Positions 18,428 through 27,579 of a DNA stretch of 64,000 bases are shown one piece after another. Source of the DNA: JAPORY01 sp965215385 (GTDB lineage Bacteria > Pseudomonadota > Alphaproteobacteria > Rhodobacterales > Rhodobacteraceae). A model generated the notes under the pieces. The model did no database searches. It was not told the DNA's origin and saw only the letters and a list, made by a program, of their open reading frames with translations. Position 1 is the first letter of the stretch; each line of letters starts with the position of its first letter. The position numbers and the translations under genes were made by a program. The stretch lies in NCBI GenBank assembly GCA_965215385.1, contig OZ244059.1:2294001-2358000 (forward strand), written 5' to 3'.

Positions 18428-19816
18428 ATGAAAAAATATGACGTGATCGTGATTGGGTCAGGACCGGCTGGCTATGTTTGTGCCATTCGTTGTAGCCAAC
18501 TCGGCTTAAGAACTGCCTGCGTCGAAGGGCGAGAGACGCTGGGCGGCACTTGTCTCAACGTCGGCTGTATTCCCTCAAAGGCACTCTTGCACGCCTCCCA
18601 CATGTTGCACGAGGCAAAAGACAATTTCGGCAAATTGGGAATAAAATGTCAAAAGCCCACGGTGGATTGGCAGGCGATGCGCAAGTACAAAGAAGAGACC
18701 ATTAGCCAAAATACCAAGGGTATTGAGTTCCTATTTAAAAAAAACCAGGTCGACTGGCTTCAAGGCTGGGGTTCAATTCCCGCGGCGGGTAGAGTTGTCG
18801 TGGGCAAAGAGACCTTTGAGGCTAAATATACCGTAATTGCGAGTGGCTCAGAACCTGCGACCCTGAAAGGCGTGGATATTGACGAACAGCGGGTAGTGAG
18901 TTCGACGGGAGCTTTGGAACTCGCTAAGCTCCCCAAGAAACTGACAGTCATTGGTGCTGGCGTCATCGGACTAGAGCTGGGCTCAGTCTACAGCCGACTT
19001 GGCTCAGAGGTGACGGTTCTGGAATACCTTGATGCAATCACGCCCGGTATCGACCAAGAAATCCAAAAGAGCTTCCTGCGAATACTTACCAAGCAAGGCC
19101 TCAAGTTTATTCTTGGGGCCGCGGTGCAAGCCGTCGCGACAACAAAAACCGGTGCCAAGACCAGTTTTCAGGGTAAGGACAGTGATGGCGTCGAAACTCT
19201 AGGGTCTGACATCGTACTGGTGGCAACTGGTCGCAAGCCCGTCACCCGAGGACTTGGATTAGAAGCTTTGGGCGTCGCGTGTTCCGAATCTGGTCAAATT
19301 CAAGTCGGTAACACCTGGCAAACAAATATCACGGGAATCTACGCAATTGGCGACTGCGTTGCGGGTCCAATGCTCGCGCACAAAGGCGAAGATGAGGGTA
19401 TGGCCTTAGCCGAACATCTCTCAGGGGCGTATGGACATGTCGATTACAACATAATCCCAAGCGTCATCTATACCTATCCCGAGGTCGCTAGTGTTGGCAA
19501 GACCGAAGAGCAGCTTAAAGCTGCAAACCACTCCTATACGGTTGGAAAATTTAACTTCATGGGTAATGGACGCGCCAAGGCTAATTTTGCCGCGGACGGA
19601 TTCGTTAAAATTCTGGCGGACAAAGATGATGATCGCATCCTCGGCGGCCATATTATTGGCCCTTCGGCGGGAGATTTAATTCACGAAGTTTGTGTGGCAA
19701 TGGAGTTCGGAGCATCGGCAGAAGACCTCGCTTTGACCTGCCATGCGCATCCGACCTACTCAGAAGCGGTTCGCGAGGCAGCATTGGCTTGCGGCACTGG
19801 AGCCATTCACGCATAA
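18428..19816 (+). CDS. lpd: Dihydrolipoyl dehydrogenase
   Basis: This FAD enzyme re-oxidises dihydrolipoamide with NAD+ as the E3 component of 2-oxoacid dehydrogenase and glycine cleavage complexes. The start is the ATG at 18428 (MKKYDVIVIGSGPAGYV), with AGAGG seven bases upstream; the frame extends further up but without a ribosome site. Order along the 462 residues: FAD-binding GSGPAG, redox pair GGTCLNVGCIPSK near residue 45, NAD-binding GAGVIGLELGSV near residue 180, second FAD motif IGDCVAGPML near residue 315, and the C-terminal HAHPTYSEA with the catalytic His-Glu. No E1 or E2 genes are adjacent, so it is a stand-alone copy. Confidence 0.96.
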   Translation: MKKYDVIVIGSGPAGYVCAIRCSQLGLRTACVEGRETLGGTCLNVGCIPSKALLHASHMLHEAKDNFGKLGIKCQKPTVDWQAMRKYKEETISQNTKGIEFLFKKNQVDWLQGWGSIPAAGRVVVGKETFEAKYTVIASGSEPATLKGVDIDEQRVVSSTGALELAKLPKKLTVIGAGVIGLELGSVYSRLGSEVTVLEYLDAITPGIDQEIQKSFLRILTKQGLKFILGAAVQAVATTKTGAKTSFQGKDSDGVETLGSDIVLVATGRKPVTRGLGLEALGVACSESGQIQVGNTWQTNITGIYAIGDCVAGPMLAHKGEDEGMALAEHLSGAYGHVDYNIIPSVIYTYPEVASVGKTEEQLKAANHSYTVGKFNFMGNGRAKANFAADGFVKILADKDDDRILGGHIIGPSAGDLIHEVCVAMEFGASAEDLALTCHAHPTYSEAVREAALACGTGAIHA

Positions 19817-19963
19817 GGAGTGGGAGATTGCGCAGTCCCGTGCAAAAACATTATATGAAAGCTACGAGAGCCGAGAATTTACGGGCGCGAACAGGAGATT
19901 CCCGTTGGCGGTACCGCAGGCAAGGTTGAACGGGACGCAATCTACAGGAGTAAGACAATCACC

Positions 19964-20320
19964 TTGGTTTATTCATTGACGTCACCTACTCAAGTTGGGA
20001 TTGCTCGAGAACGTCATACGCATCCGGTTTCGTTTGATCGGGCAGAGTTATCTGTCATTCTACGAATCTATGGTAGAATGGTCGCGGCTGGAGAGTGGAG
20101 AGATTACGGAATCTCACATCTGCGGGACCGAGCGATATTTTCAATTTTTCGGCGAGCCGCTGAGAACCCTATTTTTCGAATTGAAAAACATCCGAAACAA
20201 CCCAATCCGCAGAGTCTTTACCGGCTTGTGAGTATGGACGGCCAAGTTTTGAAGCGCGGGCAACATCTTAATGTCGTCATGCGAGAGTTAGAAAGAAAAC
20301 TAATTCGCGTCGTAAAATAG
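19964..20320 (+). CDS. DUF2794 domain protein
   Basis: DUF2794 is a small family of unknown function, typical of Alphaproteobacteria. Family marks are VSFDRAELSVILRIYGRMVAAGEWRDYGI, here quoted only in part: FDRAELSVILRIYGRMV, AAGEWRDYGI, AIFSIFRRAAENPIFRIEK and LKRGQHLNVVMRELERKL. The product is about 118 residues from a TTG; AGGAG lies 13 bases upstream, rather far, so the start could be a few codons different. It is a soluble protein with no signal peptide. It lies between lpd and a lytic transglycosylase on the same strand. Confidence 0.85.
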   Translation: MVYSLTSPTQVGIARERHTHPVSFDRAELSVILRIYGRMVAAGEWRDYGISHLRDRAIFSIFRRAAENPIFRIEKHPKQPNPQSLYRLVSMDGQVLKRGQHLNVVMRELERKLIRVVK

Positions 20321-20464
20321 TGGCATGATGGTGAGTTTGCCCATATTGTGAAAATGTGACGGCAATGCCATTCGCATGTTTCTTGGTGCGGCAAATGATC
20401 GGGCCAAGCCTTAGAAGAGCTAAGCAAGCCCGCAAAATGATGGAGCCGAGATCGTGATGACGCT

Positions 20465-21799
20465 GTGAAACTATTTGTTCTCGCCATTATTTCTTGTCTT
20501 GGGAGTGTGGCGGTTTCGCTCGCTAACCCGGTGGTGACGTCGGTCCATCCAGAGTTGCGGTCGGGTTCCGCTTCCGATCCGGCTACCCGTAAAGTGGCGT
20601 CACGGTCGGTCGACTTTATCCGTCCCACAAACCGCCCCGACTCAATTGGACGCAGCAGCATGGGCCTTTCGGCCGCAGTAGACAAACCATTTGCGAATTG
20701 GATAGAGGCTTTTCGGGGCCGAGCCGAGCGGCAGGGGGTTCGCAGATCGGTTCTTGACGCGGCCTTTCGTTCGGTAACCTACGATCCTGAGGTGATTAGG
20801 CGGGATCAAAACCAAGCCGAGTTTACAAAAACGATATGGGAGTATCTTGATAGTGCGGTCTCCCCAACCCGGATCAAAAATGGATTGGCGGCGTTGGCTC
20901 GTCACGCGCGAGTTCTGCAGGCAATTGAGTCTCGATATCGGGTTGATAAAGAAGTCGTCGTCGCGATCTGGGGGCTTGAGAGTGCTTACGGCGAGTACCG
21001 CGGCGATAAGAATATCATTCGATCTTTAGCAACTCTCGCCTATGACGGCAGAAGAGGAGCGTTTTTCGAAGAACAGCTAATTGCCGCATTACAGATTTTG
21101 CAAAGCGGCGACACGACCGCTCGCCAGATTCGAGGAAGCTGGGCAGGCGCGATGGGTCATACCCAATTCATCCCGACCTCCTTCTTGGCGTACGCCGTGG
21201 ACTTCAATGGAGACGGCACCCGCGATATTTGGTCTGACGACCCAACCGATTCTTTAGCATCAACAGCGGCATATTTGAGTAGGTTTGGCTGGCGACAAAA
21301 CCAACCTTGGGGTATTGAAGTACAGTTGCCCGCAGATTTTGACTACCGTTCGGCACAACGGCGCGAAAGCAAGCCAATTAGGCGTTGGGCGCAACTTGGC
21401 GTTCGCGATATGGCCGGGCGTCGCGTCGACGGTGCTGGAACTGGTGCATTGCTACTACCCGCAGGTCGCAAAGGAGCGAAATTTTTAATTTTCCACAATT
21501 TTTCGGCGATTGAAAAATATAATGCCGCCGACGCCTACGTATTGGCCGTTGGTCACCTAAGTGATCGGCTCAAAGGCAAACCACCCATTCAGGCAGCTTG
21601 GCCGCGTGGTGATCGTGCGCTGAGTGTGGATGAGCGCAAAGAACTGCAGCGGCGGCTGGTTCGCAAGGGCTATAACGTTGGCAAAGTCGATGGTATGATC
21701 GGCTCAAGGACAAAAGCAGCCGTCACTGCCTTTCAAGAGGCATCAGGAGTTCCGCCTGATGGTTATGTTTCCCTTGAGTTGCTTGAGCGTCTGCGCTGA
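20465..21799 (+). CDS. Lytic murein transglycosylase (MltB-like) with peptidoglycan-binding domain
   Basis: It should cleave peptidoglycan glycan strands in the periplasm to give 1,6-anhydro-muropeptides. A signal peptide opens the protein (GTG start, MKLFVLAIISCLGSVAVSLAN). The SLT_2/MltB domain spans residues ~75-370: AIWGLESAYG holds the catalytic Glu, RGSWAGAMGHTQFIPTS follows, and DFNGDGTRDIW is the EF-hand-like loop of MltB. A C-terminal PG_binding_1 domain covers the last ~60 residues (LQRRLVRKGYNVGKVDGMIG). There is no lipobox Cys, so it is probably soluble rather than an outer-membrane lipoprotein. The 444-residue length is normal for this architecture. Confidence 0.92.
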   Translation: MKLFVLAIISCLGSVAVSLANPVVTSVHPELRSGSASDPATRKVASRSVDFIRPTNRPDSIGRSSMGLSAAVDKPFANWIEAFRGRAERQGVRRSVLDAAFRSVTYDPEVIRRDQNQAEFTKTIWEYLDSAVSPTRIKNGLAALARHARVLQAIESRYRVDKEVVVAIWGLESAYGEYRGDKNIIRSLATLAYDGRRGAFFEEQLIAALQILQSGDTTARQIRGSWAGAMGHTQFIPTSFLAYAVDFNGDGTRDIWSDDPTDSLASTAAYLSRFGWRQNQPWGIEVQLPADFDYRSAQRRESKPIRRWAQLGVRDMAGRRVDGAGTGALLLPAGRKGAKFLIFHNFSAIEKYNAADAYVLAVGHLSDRLKGKPPIQAAWPRGDRALSVDERKELQRRLVRKGYNVGKVDGMIGSRTKAAVTAFQEASGVPPDGYVSLELLERLR

Positions 21800-21802
21800 A
21801 GT

Positions 21803-22507
21803 TCAACGAGGTGCCCCATCTCTTGGCCAGTGGCCAGGAAGATCGTCAAAAACTGTTTTTCTTGGCGCCTTGATGCGGCTCATTAACCAGTTGGGTCCAG
21901 CAAACACACTTGACATCAAGGGTGACTTTCTCACCCTTGCCTTAAGGGCCTCGAATTGCATCACATTGTTGATTCGTCGATCTAGAAAGCCCCAAGTTTC
22001 GGCGTCATCGGGGCTGTCATCACCAAGCCAATATAGCAGTGTCGAAGAATAGACGCCGGCGAGGATCGCACGCTTGCTATACCAGTTGATATCGTCTGAG
22101 GTATCACCCACCATTCGCCAGATTTTATCGCAGGTATCCCAGATCAACTGCGCCCCTTCGACACCATTCATGGGCAGGGAGAAAAGCGTCGTTGCCCGCC
22201 GAACTACTTCTTTACTTTCGGCGGCTTCTAACCGCAGGCGGACGGCGGTCGTGATTTTGTCGCGCATTCGTAGATTGCTCGCATCAAGGGTATTGAATTT
22301 CTCGACCATCGCCGCATCGCCGCGGCGATGGAAAGCGACTGCGAGTCCAATTCCGCCGCGCGGATAGGCGGTTTGTCCGGCGGCGAGATCCAAATTGAGG
22401 TCGCGTAACCCGGCACGAAAGGCTGCTTCTGACCACCCTTCAAAGGGGACATGTTGCAGCACGGCGTCAAGGAGTTGGTCTTGATCTTCGGAAAAGGAAT
22501 AAGTCAC
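21803..22507 (-). CDS. COQ9 family protein
   Basis: COQ9 proteins are lipid-binding TetR-fold accessory factors of ubiquinone synthesis that present the intermediate to the COQ7 hydroxylase; the bacterial homologues are inferred to act similarly. The protein has 234 residues. The family core is in the C-terminal half: DKIWRMVGDTSDDINWYSKR, then LAGVYSSTLLYWLGDDSPD and WGFLDRRINNVMQFE. The start is a GTG with GGGGA upstream, overlapping the stop of the small upstream gene (GTGA), so the two are translationally coupled. Its 3' end nearly touches the convergent transglycosylase gene. Confidence 0.92.
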   Translation of the reverse strand: MTYSFSEDQDQLLDAVLQHVPFEGWSEAAFRAGLRDLNLDLAAGQTAYPRGGIGLAVAFHRRGDAAMVEKFNTLDASNLRMRDKITTAVRLRLEAAESKEVVRRATTLFSLPMNGVEGAQLIWDTCDKIWRMVGDTSDDINWYSKRAILAGVYSSTLLYWLGDDSPDDAETWGFLDRRINNVMQFEALKARVRKSPLMSSVFAGPNWLMSRIKAPRKTVFDDLPGHWPRDGAPR

Positions 22508-22773
22508 AGAGATCCCCCTCGTCTCATTTTGATTGTATCTTCCGGTATTAAGGAGTTTTGACGAGCCGGTATTGTAGTTCCCACGGGTAAATCGCCAACG
22601 AGCATTTCCAGAACACGATAATCGCAGTCACGAAAAAGTGCAATGATTTCTTGCGGAAGGTACTGATGTACAAAGAAATACGGGGCGGAAAATCTGCCTG
22701 ATAATCGGAAGCGATCCTCTGGGCCGGGCGCTTGTTTGGGAGTTACGAGAACGTCGTCGTCAGCTTCAGACAT
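22504..22773 (-). CDS. Small conserved-looking protein coupled to COQ9
   Basis: An 89-residue protein with a convincing ATG (GAGGT about seven bases upstream) and a GTGA overlap with the COQ9 gene. The sequence is acidic at the N-terminus, then FSAPYFFVHQYLPQEIIALF, and basic at the end. It has no signal peptide or membrane segment, and I recognise no family. The overlap implies co-expression with COQ9 and a possible link to quinone metabolism, which is inference only. Confidence 0.55.
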   Translation of the reverse strand: MSEADDDVLVTPKQAPGPEDRFRLSGRFSAPYFFVHQYLPQEIIALFRDCDYRVLEMLVGDLPVGTTIPARQNSLIPEDTIKMRRGGSL

Positions 22774-23490
22774 CTTGACCTCGGAACCTCTTTTCTTGCC
22801 GAAAAATGATGCTATTTTACCAGCAGCGCACCGTTAGGGGCGAGATTGACCGGCAGTTGATCGAATTTTTCCCGTCGAATAAGCAGCAAACATAATTTTA
22901 AGGGATAAAGGCCGCGATTGTCTGACCACGATGTCGTAAGTCCCTATTCTTCTTGGTTTTTTTCAATTTAGTGAATTTATTGTGGCTTACGATGTCAAGA
23001 TGTCGGAGGCTTAGAGAAATTCATAGGTGCCCGATGCGGAATCGAAGTTCCTTAGGCCGAAGGTTTCACTGATTGCTTGTCTTTGCGGGTCGATGCAATC
23101 GTTGCATTAATCAATTGCTTTGCAACGCCGACCGAGTTAGTTGAAAAATCAAAAGCCAGTTTCCGCTCTTCGCCCTGCGATTGAGAGGGGTTTCCTGGGC
23201 ACTAGACGAGCCTGCCAACTGAAAGTATGGTCTGCAACTTGATTTATGAACAGTAGCACCAAATATATTGTTGGTGGCAAAAAATGTATGGTAGGGCCTC
23301 AAGGTTCCACCCGTATGTACTGGTAGTCTTCGCGTTCATTGCCGAGCTTGCGGATCCATCTCGCTATTGCCGAAGAGTCTGGGAACGGCTCTTGCGATTT
23401 TTCAACCTAGACAGGTTAGAACAAGCTTGATAGCAACAAAGACTTGTCGTCCATGAAACTGTAATGACACTCGGAAAGCACCCATAACAC
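22774..23490. other. Intergenic region upstream of rpsU
   Basis: It contains the divergent promoters of the COQ9 pair and rpsU. I see no gene, tRNA cloverleaf or long hairpin. Confidence 0.45.
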
Positions 23491-23697
23491 ATGCAAGTAA
23501 GTGTAAGAGATAACAACGTAGAACAAGCACTTCGTGCTCTAAAAAAGAAATTGCAGCGCGAGGGGGTGTTTCGCGAAATGAAGCTGCGGCAGCATTTTGA
23601 GAAGCCCTCCGAAAGAAAGGCACGCGAGAAAGCTGAGGCTATTCGCCGAGCCCGCAAGTTGGCGCGGAAAAAAGCGCAACGCGAAGGCCTGCTTTAA
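23491..23697 (+). CDS. rpsU: 30S ribosomal protein S21
   Basis: S21 is a small basic protein of the 30S platform, near the anti-Shine-Dalgarno end of 16S rRNA. The 68 residues match the family throughout: MQVSVRDNNVEQALRALKKK, FREMKLRQHFEKPS, and a Lys/Arg-rich tail ending in KAQREGLL. No strong ribosome site is visible before the ATG, which is common for rpsU. Proximity to a divergent COQ9 gene is a familiar alphaproteobacterial arrangement. Confidence 0.97.
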   Translation: MQVSVRDNNVEQALRALKKKLQREGVFREMKLRQHFEKPSERKAREKAEAIRRARKLARKKAQREGLL

Positions 23698-23974
23698 GGT
23701 CAGGGCTGCCGGCGATGGTAGTGTGCACACGCTCAACGCGTTTCTTTTTGTTACATTGTCTTGGTAATCGTCGCCGGCCCTGCAAGAATTATAGCTATAA
23801 TCTAAAGCGGCACCAATGCGTTTGGCACAGGGGCGGGTAAACGTTCTTCATTTTCGCGTATCGAGAGATTGGACGGTCCACTGTCGCTGTATTGACCGAT
23901 AGCGATACGAACTCTTCCTCTACGTGATTAAATCGGCGACGTTTTTTGCAAATTAATTTTGGGAGCCGAAAGTG

Positions 23975-24850
23975 ATGGCCTACACCCCACCGGAAGTATG
24001 GACTTGGGAAGACGAAAGCGGCGGCGAGTTTGCCAGCATTAATCGACCAGCGGCGGGAGCGACTCATAATCGGGAACTGCCTGTCGGTCCGCATCCCTTG
24101 CAACTCTATTCTCTAGCCACCCCCAACGGGATCAAGGTTACGGTAATGCTTGAAGAGTTGCTTGAGTTGGGCTTTGAGGATGCCGAATATGATGCTTGGC
24201 TGATACGAATTACCGAAGGCGATCAGTTCAGTTCGGGTTTTGTAAACGTCAATCCGAATTCAAAAATACCCGCTTTGATGGATCGGAGTACGACACCAAC
24301 AACGCGTGTCTTCGAAAGCGGCTCGATCCTTCTCTATCTTGCGGAAAAATTTGATGCCCTAATTCCGCTCGACCGCGTTGGGCGGACGGAGTGCCTTAAT
24401 TGGTTATTTTGGCAAATGGGCAGTGCTCCCTATGTCGGCGGTGGCTTCGGCCATTTCTATGCTTACGCGCCAGAGAAGTGGGAGTATCCAATAAATCGCT
24501 TTGCCATGGAGACAAAGCGCCAGTTAGACGTGTTGGATCGTCGACTTGCAGATCACAGGATGATTGTCGGGGAGAATTATACCATCGCTGATATCGCAAT
24601 TTGGCCTTGGTACGGTCAATTGGCTCTTGGACGCCAATACGATGCTGGGAAGTTCTTAGATGTCGAAAGTTATCCTAATCTGCAGCGTTGGTCGAAGGAG
24701 ATCGATAGCCGTCCCGCAGTGCAACGCGGCCGAATGGTTAACCGAACGACGGGCGAGTTGAGTTCGCAATTGCACGAGCGGCATGACGCTACCGACTTCT
24801 TAACCCGAACCCAGGACAAGCTGGCAGCAAACGAGGCAGTTCCCGAATGA
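23975..24850 (+). CDS. yghU: YghU-type glutathione transferase / disulfide-bond oxidoreductase
   Basis: YghU-class GSTs bind two glutathiones and reduce disulfides or organic hydroperoxides. I start at the ATG 23975 (MAYTPPEVW), nine bases after GGGAG, giving 291 residues. The N-terminal extension GGEFASINRPAAGATHN is typical of the Nu/YghU class. TPNGIKVTVMLEEL holds the active-site Thr-Pro-Asn, and VNPNSKIPALMDR and FESGSILLYLAEK bind glutathione. The helical domain follows (ENYTIADIAIWPWYG). Its last ~40 codons and the following ~70 bp recur, diverged, at 29359-29557. Confidence 0.93.
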   Translation: MAYTPPEVWTWEDESGGEFASINRPAAGATHNRELPVGPHPLQLYSLATPNGIKVTVMLEELLELGFEDAEYDAWLIRITEGDQFSSGFVNVNPNSKIPALMDRSTTPTTRVFESGSILLYLAEKFDALIPLDRVGRTECLNWLFWQMGSAPYVGGGFGHFYAYAPEKWEYPINRFAMETKRQLDVLDRRLADHRMIVGENYTIADIAIWPWYGQLALGRQYDAGKFLDVESYPNLQRWSKEIDSRPAVQRGRMVNRTTGELSSQLHERHDATDFLTRTQDKLAANEAVPE

Positions 24851-24916
24851 GGATACAAATTAGTTCGTCGGAAATTTTGCCGTCTCAAGTGCTATTTTAT
24901 GGGGTGGTGATATGTC
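24727..24916 (+). repeat. Direct repeat, copy A (yghU 3' end and downstream)
   Basis: From CGGCCGAATGGTTAACCGAA onward, ~190 bp matches 29359-29557 in the same orientation: the first ~28 bases are identical, then clearly homologous but diverged, through GAAATTTTGCCGT and GTGATATG downstream of the stop. The two copies flank the accessory island with the ISKra4-like element. Confidence 0.8.
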
Positions 24917-25393
24917 GGAACTTAACAACTTACTGCGCCATATATTGACGCTACAAGTAGCTTATGGGGCAACGATCAACTGTAGCAACTGATACAGACA
25001 CTGCATGTGGGGTGGCGGATAATTTCTGCCAACCTGTGCGAACGTAACCGATCTACGGTTCTGCTAGATCGTGTGGCGAACGATGCAAAACCCGCGCACG
25101 GGACGTCTCGAAAATAATTACGGCCATTGGATCGACTCGATGTAGATCGAAGCGGTCGCAACAGGTTTAGTGCCGAGTAAATTTCACGCCGGCTTTGCCG
25201 CTACGAATCGCGGGTTCGCGATCAAGGGAATAGTCTTACGCGCCGTCGACACGTGAGAGATCGCGAGTGAAATCGGGAAAAGGCCGTTTAATACCGCAGA
25301 ATGGGTCGCTGTAGTGGCCCTGACGGTAACTTGCAACGACATTTTACCCACAAGCGACACGCAAGAGTGCCTCTCAAGACCAGTTGCGTACGA
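24851..25393. other. Intergenic region after yghU
   Basis: The first ~65 bp belong to direct repeat A. The remainder contains no gene that I can recognise. Confidence 0.5.
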
Positions 25394-25642
25394 TTAAGTT
25401 GGTACGGGTAGACGAATGAAAATGCCGAGGATTGCAACGGCAAGGCCGATCATCACGGCCATTGATAGGATCAACCGCGTTTCGCGCTGAGCGGCTTTCT
25501 TGTCGCGCTCGGCCATCTTCTCTGCTAAGTGCGGTATGTCGGTCCGGTATTCCGCCGGCTTCGTTTCCATGCGTTCCGCCAGTGCCTTCAGTTCGCCTTC
25601 CAGCTTGGCAATTGCCAGTCTGTTGTCGTGCCCTTCTGTCAC
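25394..25642 (-). CDS. Small coiled-coil, single-membrane-segment protein
   Basis: An 82-residue protein: a charged helical N-terminal part (AKLEGELKALAERM, then an Asp/Lys-rich coiled coil), followed by one C-terminal membrane helix, LSMAVMIGLAVAILGIFI, and a short RLPVPT tail. This architecture is common in proteobacterial accessory regions and phage-like contexts; its function is unknown. Similar proteins occur at 50030 (intact) and 29353 (broken). It lies just outside the ISKra4-like element. Confidence 0.5.
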   Translation of the reverse strand: MTEGHDNRLAIAKLEGELKALAERMETKPAEYRTDIPHLAEKMAERDKKAAQRETRLILSMAVMIGLAVAILGIFIRLPVPT

Positions 25643-25682
25643 TCTCCGAACCTACTTATCCAAGTCTATTGCCTAGCGAAGT

Positions 25683-26774
25683 TTAGGTCAAGCTACTCAG
25701 GGTGTTCAGGGTGCGAATCTTGTATGGTGTACTATATATTGAGCTTTTATGCAACCAATGCCAAGCGAATCGCACGATTATCATTGGCCGGCACTTGGGA
25801 ACCCAGTTACCTTGGCGATTGCGGCGTGGCACCAAGTCTTCCCAAGCCCGATCAAAGCGACCAGACTTGGCCAGGGCGCGGATGCTCAGAACCCCTTGAC
25901 CGCCGTCCCGCCGCCAACTCTGACCGGAACGCTTCATCCGCGTCGTGACTAAAACTTTGTTGGCGGCTGCAACCGCACCCGAGCCGATGGCATACCCGGC
26001 GGCCGCCGCCGCATCATCCATCCGATGGCGGTTGTGACGAAAGTACCCGAGTTCGCGACGGAGCTGGGTGCCCGCCGTTCCGTTGCTTAGGAGATACCGC
26101 AACGCAGCAATGACCTTGGCCGCACCGTTGGCGTCGTGGCGCAACGGATGCCGCCATTTCGCAAACCACGCCGTTCCTGCCGCCGTCGCTTGGCCAAAGG
26201 CCGTATCCGCCGCCGCTTTCCGATCTGGCGCCGCATGCCAATAATCCAATAGCACCCGATCGGGGCACAAAGCTTCCAGAAACGTCCAATTATCCGGTGC
26301 CCCATCAGCGACCGCCACGACCTTAAGGTTCGGGTCAAGCGTGAGCCCGTGGCATAATTCGGCGCTTAACGGCGCCGGCAAAGTCTCTTTACCCGCCGCC
26401 GGCCGTTGCCCAAAACAACCGGCATCCAGCCGGTTGCCAGCGGCATCGACAAAGCCCACAACCCCGCCAGCGGCCGCACGCCACCCGGCATCAAGGCCGA
26501 TGTCACCGACCGTTGCAGCCGGCAGCCGCATCATGACGCCGTCAAGTGAGAGCAGCAGCGACGCGGTTCCCGATGGTAAGGCCGCGCGTTCCCGAACCGT
26601 TGCGAGCAACGCATTGGAACCCGCCTCCAGTTCACTCCCGACCGCAGCTGAAAGCCGGATCAGCGAAGCGGTAGCAGGGCCCTGACCGCCGAACTGGCGC
26701 CACGCTTCAGCGCTTTCACGAGCCGTGAGACCACTCATCAGAGACAGAGAGAGTCCGGCCGTCGCCAGTATCAT
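25683..26774 (-). CDS. ISKra4-family transposase, main ORF
   Basis: A 363-residue protein with the ISKra4-type DDE core: ASLLLSLDGVMMRLP with the first Asp, VGDIGLDAGWR, VAVADGAPDNW with the second Asp, LDYWHA, and GSGAVAAANKVLVTTRMKRSG, then SWRRDGGQGVLSIRALA, the family's RNase-H C-terminal signature. It lacks the N-terminal domain, which is encoded by the upstream ORF 26771-27202. The two overlap by ATGA in different frames, so expression is either by coupling or by programmed frameshift, known for some members. The last codons run past the apparent left IS end, so the stop comes from flanking DNA. Confidence 0.85.
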   Translation of the reverse strand: MILATAGLSLSLMSGLTARESAEAWRQFGGQGPATASLIRLSAAVGSELEAGSNALLATVRERAALPSGTASLLLSLDGVMMRLPAATVGDIGLDAGWRAAAGGVVGFVDAAGNRLDAGCFGQRPAAGKETLPAPLSAELCHGLTLDPNLKVVAVADGAPDNWTFLEALCPDRVLLDYWHAAPDRKAAADTAFGQATAAGTAWFAKWRHPLRHDANGAAKVIAALRYLLSNGTAGTQLRRELGYFRHNRHRMDDAAAAAGYAIGSGAVAAANKVLVTTRMKRSGQSWRRDGGQGVLSIRALAKSGRFDRAWEDLVPRRNRQGNWVPKCRPMIIVRFAWHWLHKSSIYSTPYKIRTLNTLSSLT

Positions 26775-27281
26775 ACCACCGGCGTCATGCCACCGGTCGT
26801 CAGTCCGAGGGTACTGTCGGCCGGAATGATCGCCGCACCGTTGCCCGACGGGCGATAACGTGACCGCTCAAACTCGACCGGTCCCAACGTCATCATCGCC
26901 ACGCCACGCGTGACCGCTACTCGGTGAGACGATTTCCCGTCGACCGTCAGCGACGGCCCGTGGTCGTCAACAGCCGCAAACGCCGGCGGTAGCACCGCCC
27001 GAGCGACGCCAAACATCAGATCGCGAACCGCGGGTTCGGCGGCGAGGGAGTCCTGTCGAAACAGCGCCGCGATATCGGCGGATAGACCAACGTCTTCGGC
27101 CAGCTCGACAAACTTGTGACCCGCTGCCACCAGGCATTGCTCGGGTGACGGGTCGCCGTCCAGTGGCGTTTTTGACTTGGCAAGATCGGTTGCGTGTGGC
27201 ATGATCTCTATCAGAGTGCTCCTTTCTGGTCTTTGATCAAAGACGTTTAGGGTGAATTTTTGAGCACGCTACCACACCCGC
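25700..27281 (-). mobile_element. ISKra4-like insertion sequence
   Basis: The boundaries are approximate. GGGTGTTCAGGGTGC at 25700 and, on the other strand from 27281, GGGTGTGGTAGCGTGC look like imperfect terminal inverted repeats around the two transposase ORFs. The resulting 1.58 kb is a normal size for the family. No target duplication is evident. Its GC-rich, synthetic-looking codon use contrasts with the AT-richer neighbours, consistent with recent arrival. Confidence 0.6.
26771..27202 (-). CDS. ISKra4-family transposase, N-terminal ORF
   Basis: This 143-residue ORF encodes the N-terminal part: PEQCLVAAGHKFVELAEDVG, DHGPSLTVDGKSSHRV, then VEFERSRYRPSGNGAAIIPA with the zinc-finger-like region degenerate here, and LGLTTGGMTPVV before the stop. 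It overlaps the main transposase ORF by four bases (ATGA). In one-ORF relatives these regions are fused. Whether a frameshift joins them here or the element is broken cannot be told from sequence alone. Confidence 0.75.
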   Translation of the reverse strand: MPHATDLAKSKTPLDGDPSPEQCLVAAGHKFVELAEDVGLSADIAALFRQDSLAAEPAVRDLMFGVARAVLPPAFAAVDDHGPSLTVDGKSSHRVAVTRGVAMMTLGPVEFERSRYRPSGNGAAIIPADSTLGLTTGGMTPVV

Positions 27282-27579
27282 CACAACAGCAAATAGTCTT
27301 GGCTAAAACCGCCGAATCGGGAAAAATGTGGCGCGACCGGGTAACGTTTCGCGAAAGCCGGCGACATCGGCGCGAGCCGTGAAATCCGATCTCAAATTAT
27401 CTAGTAATATCAACGACTTCAAAAATTCGGCCTACACCATATGAGAACCACACCCGGGTGTTAATATGGTTCGAATGCGCTCATTGGTGTTACTGGTGTT
27501 TCCGAGGGATAGAGGGGAACGAAAGGTATGAGAATTTACGATTCCACTTCAAAGCCGAAATCGACTTCTGATAAATCAG

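Noticed and set aside
19743..19979. Plus-strand open frame overlapping the end of lpd
   Set aside because: It overlaps lpd in another frame and runs into the DUF2794 start region; no independent start signal.
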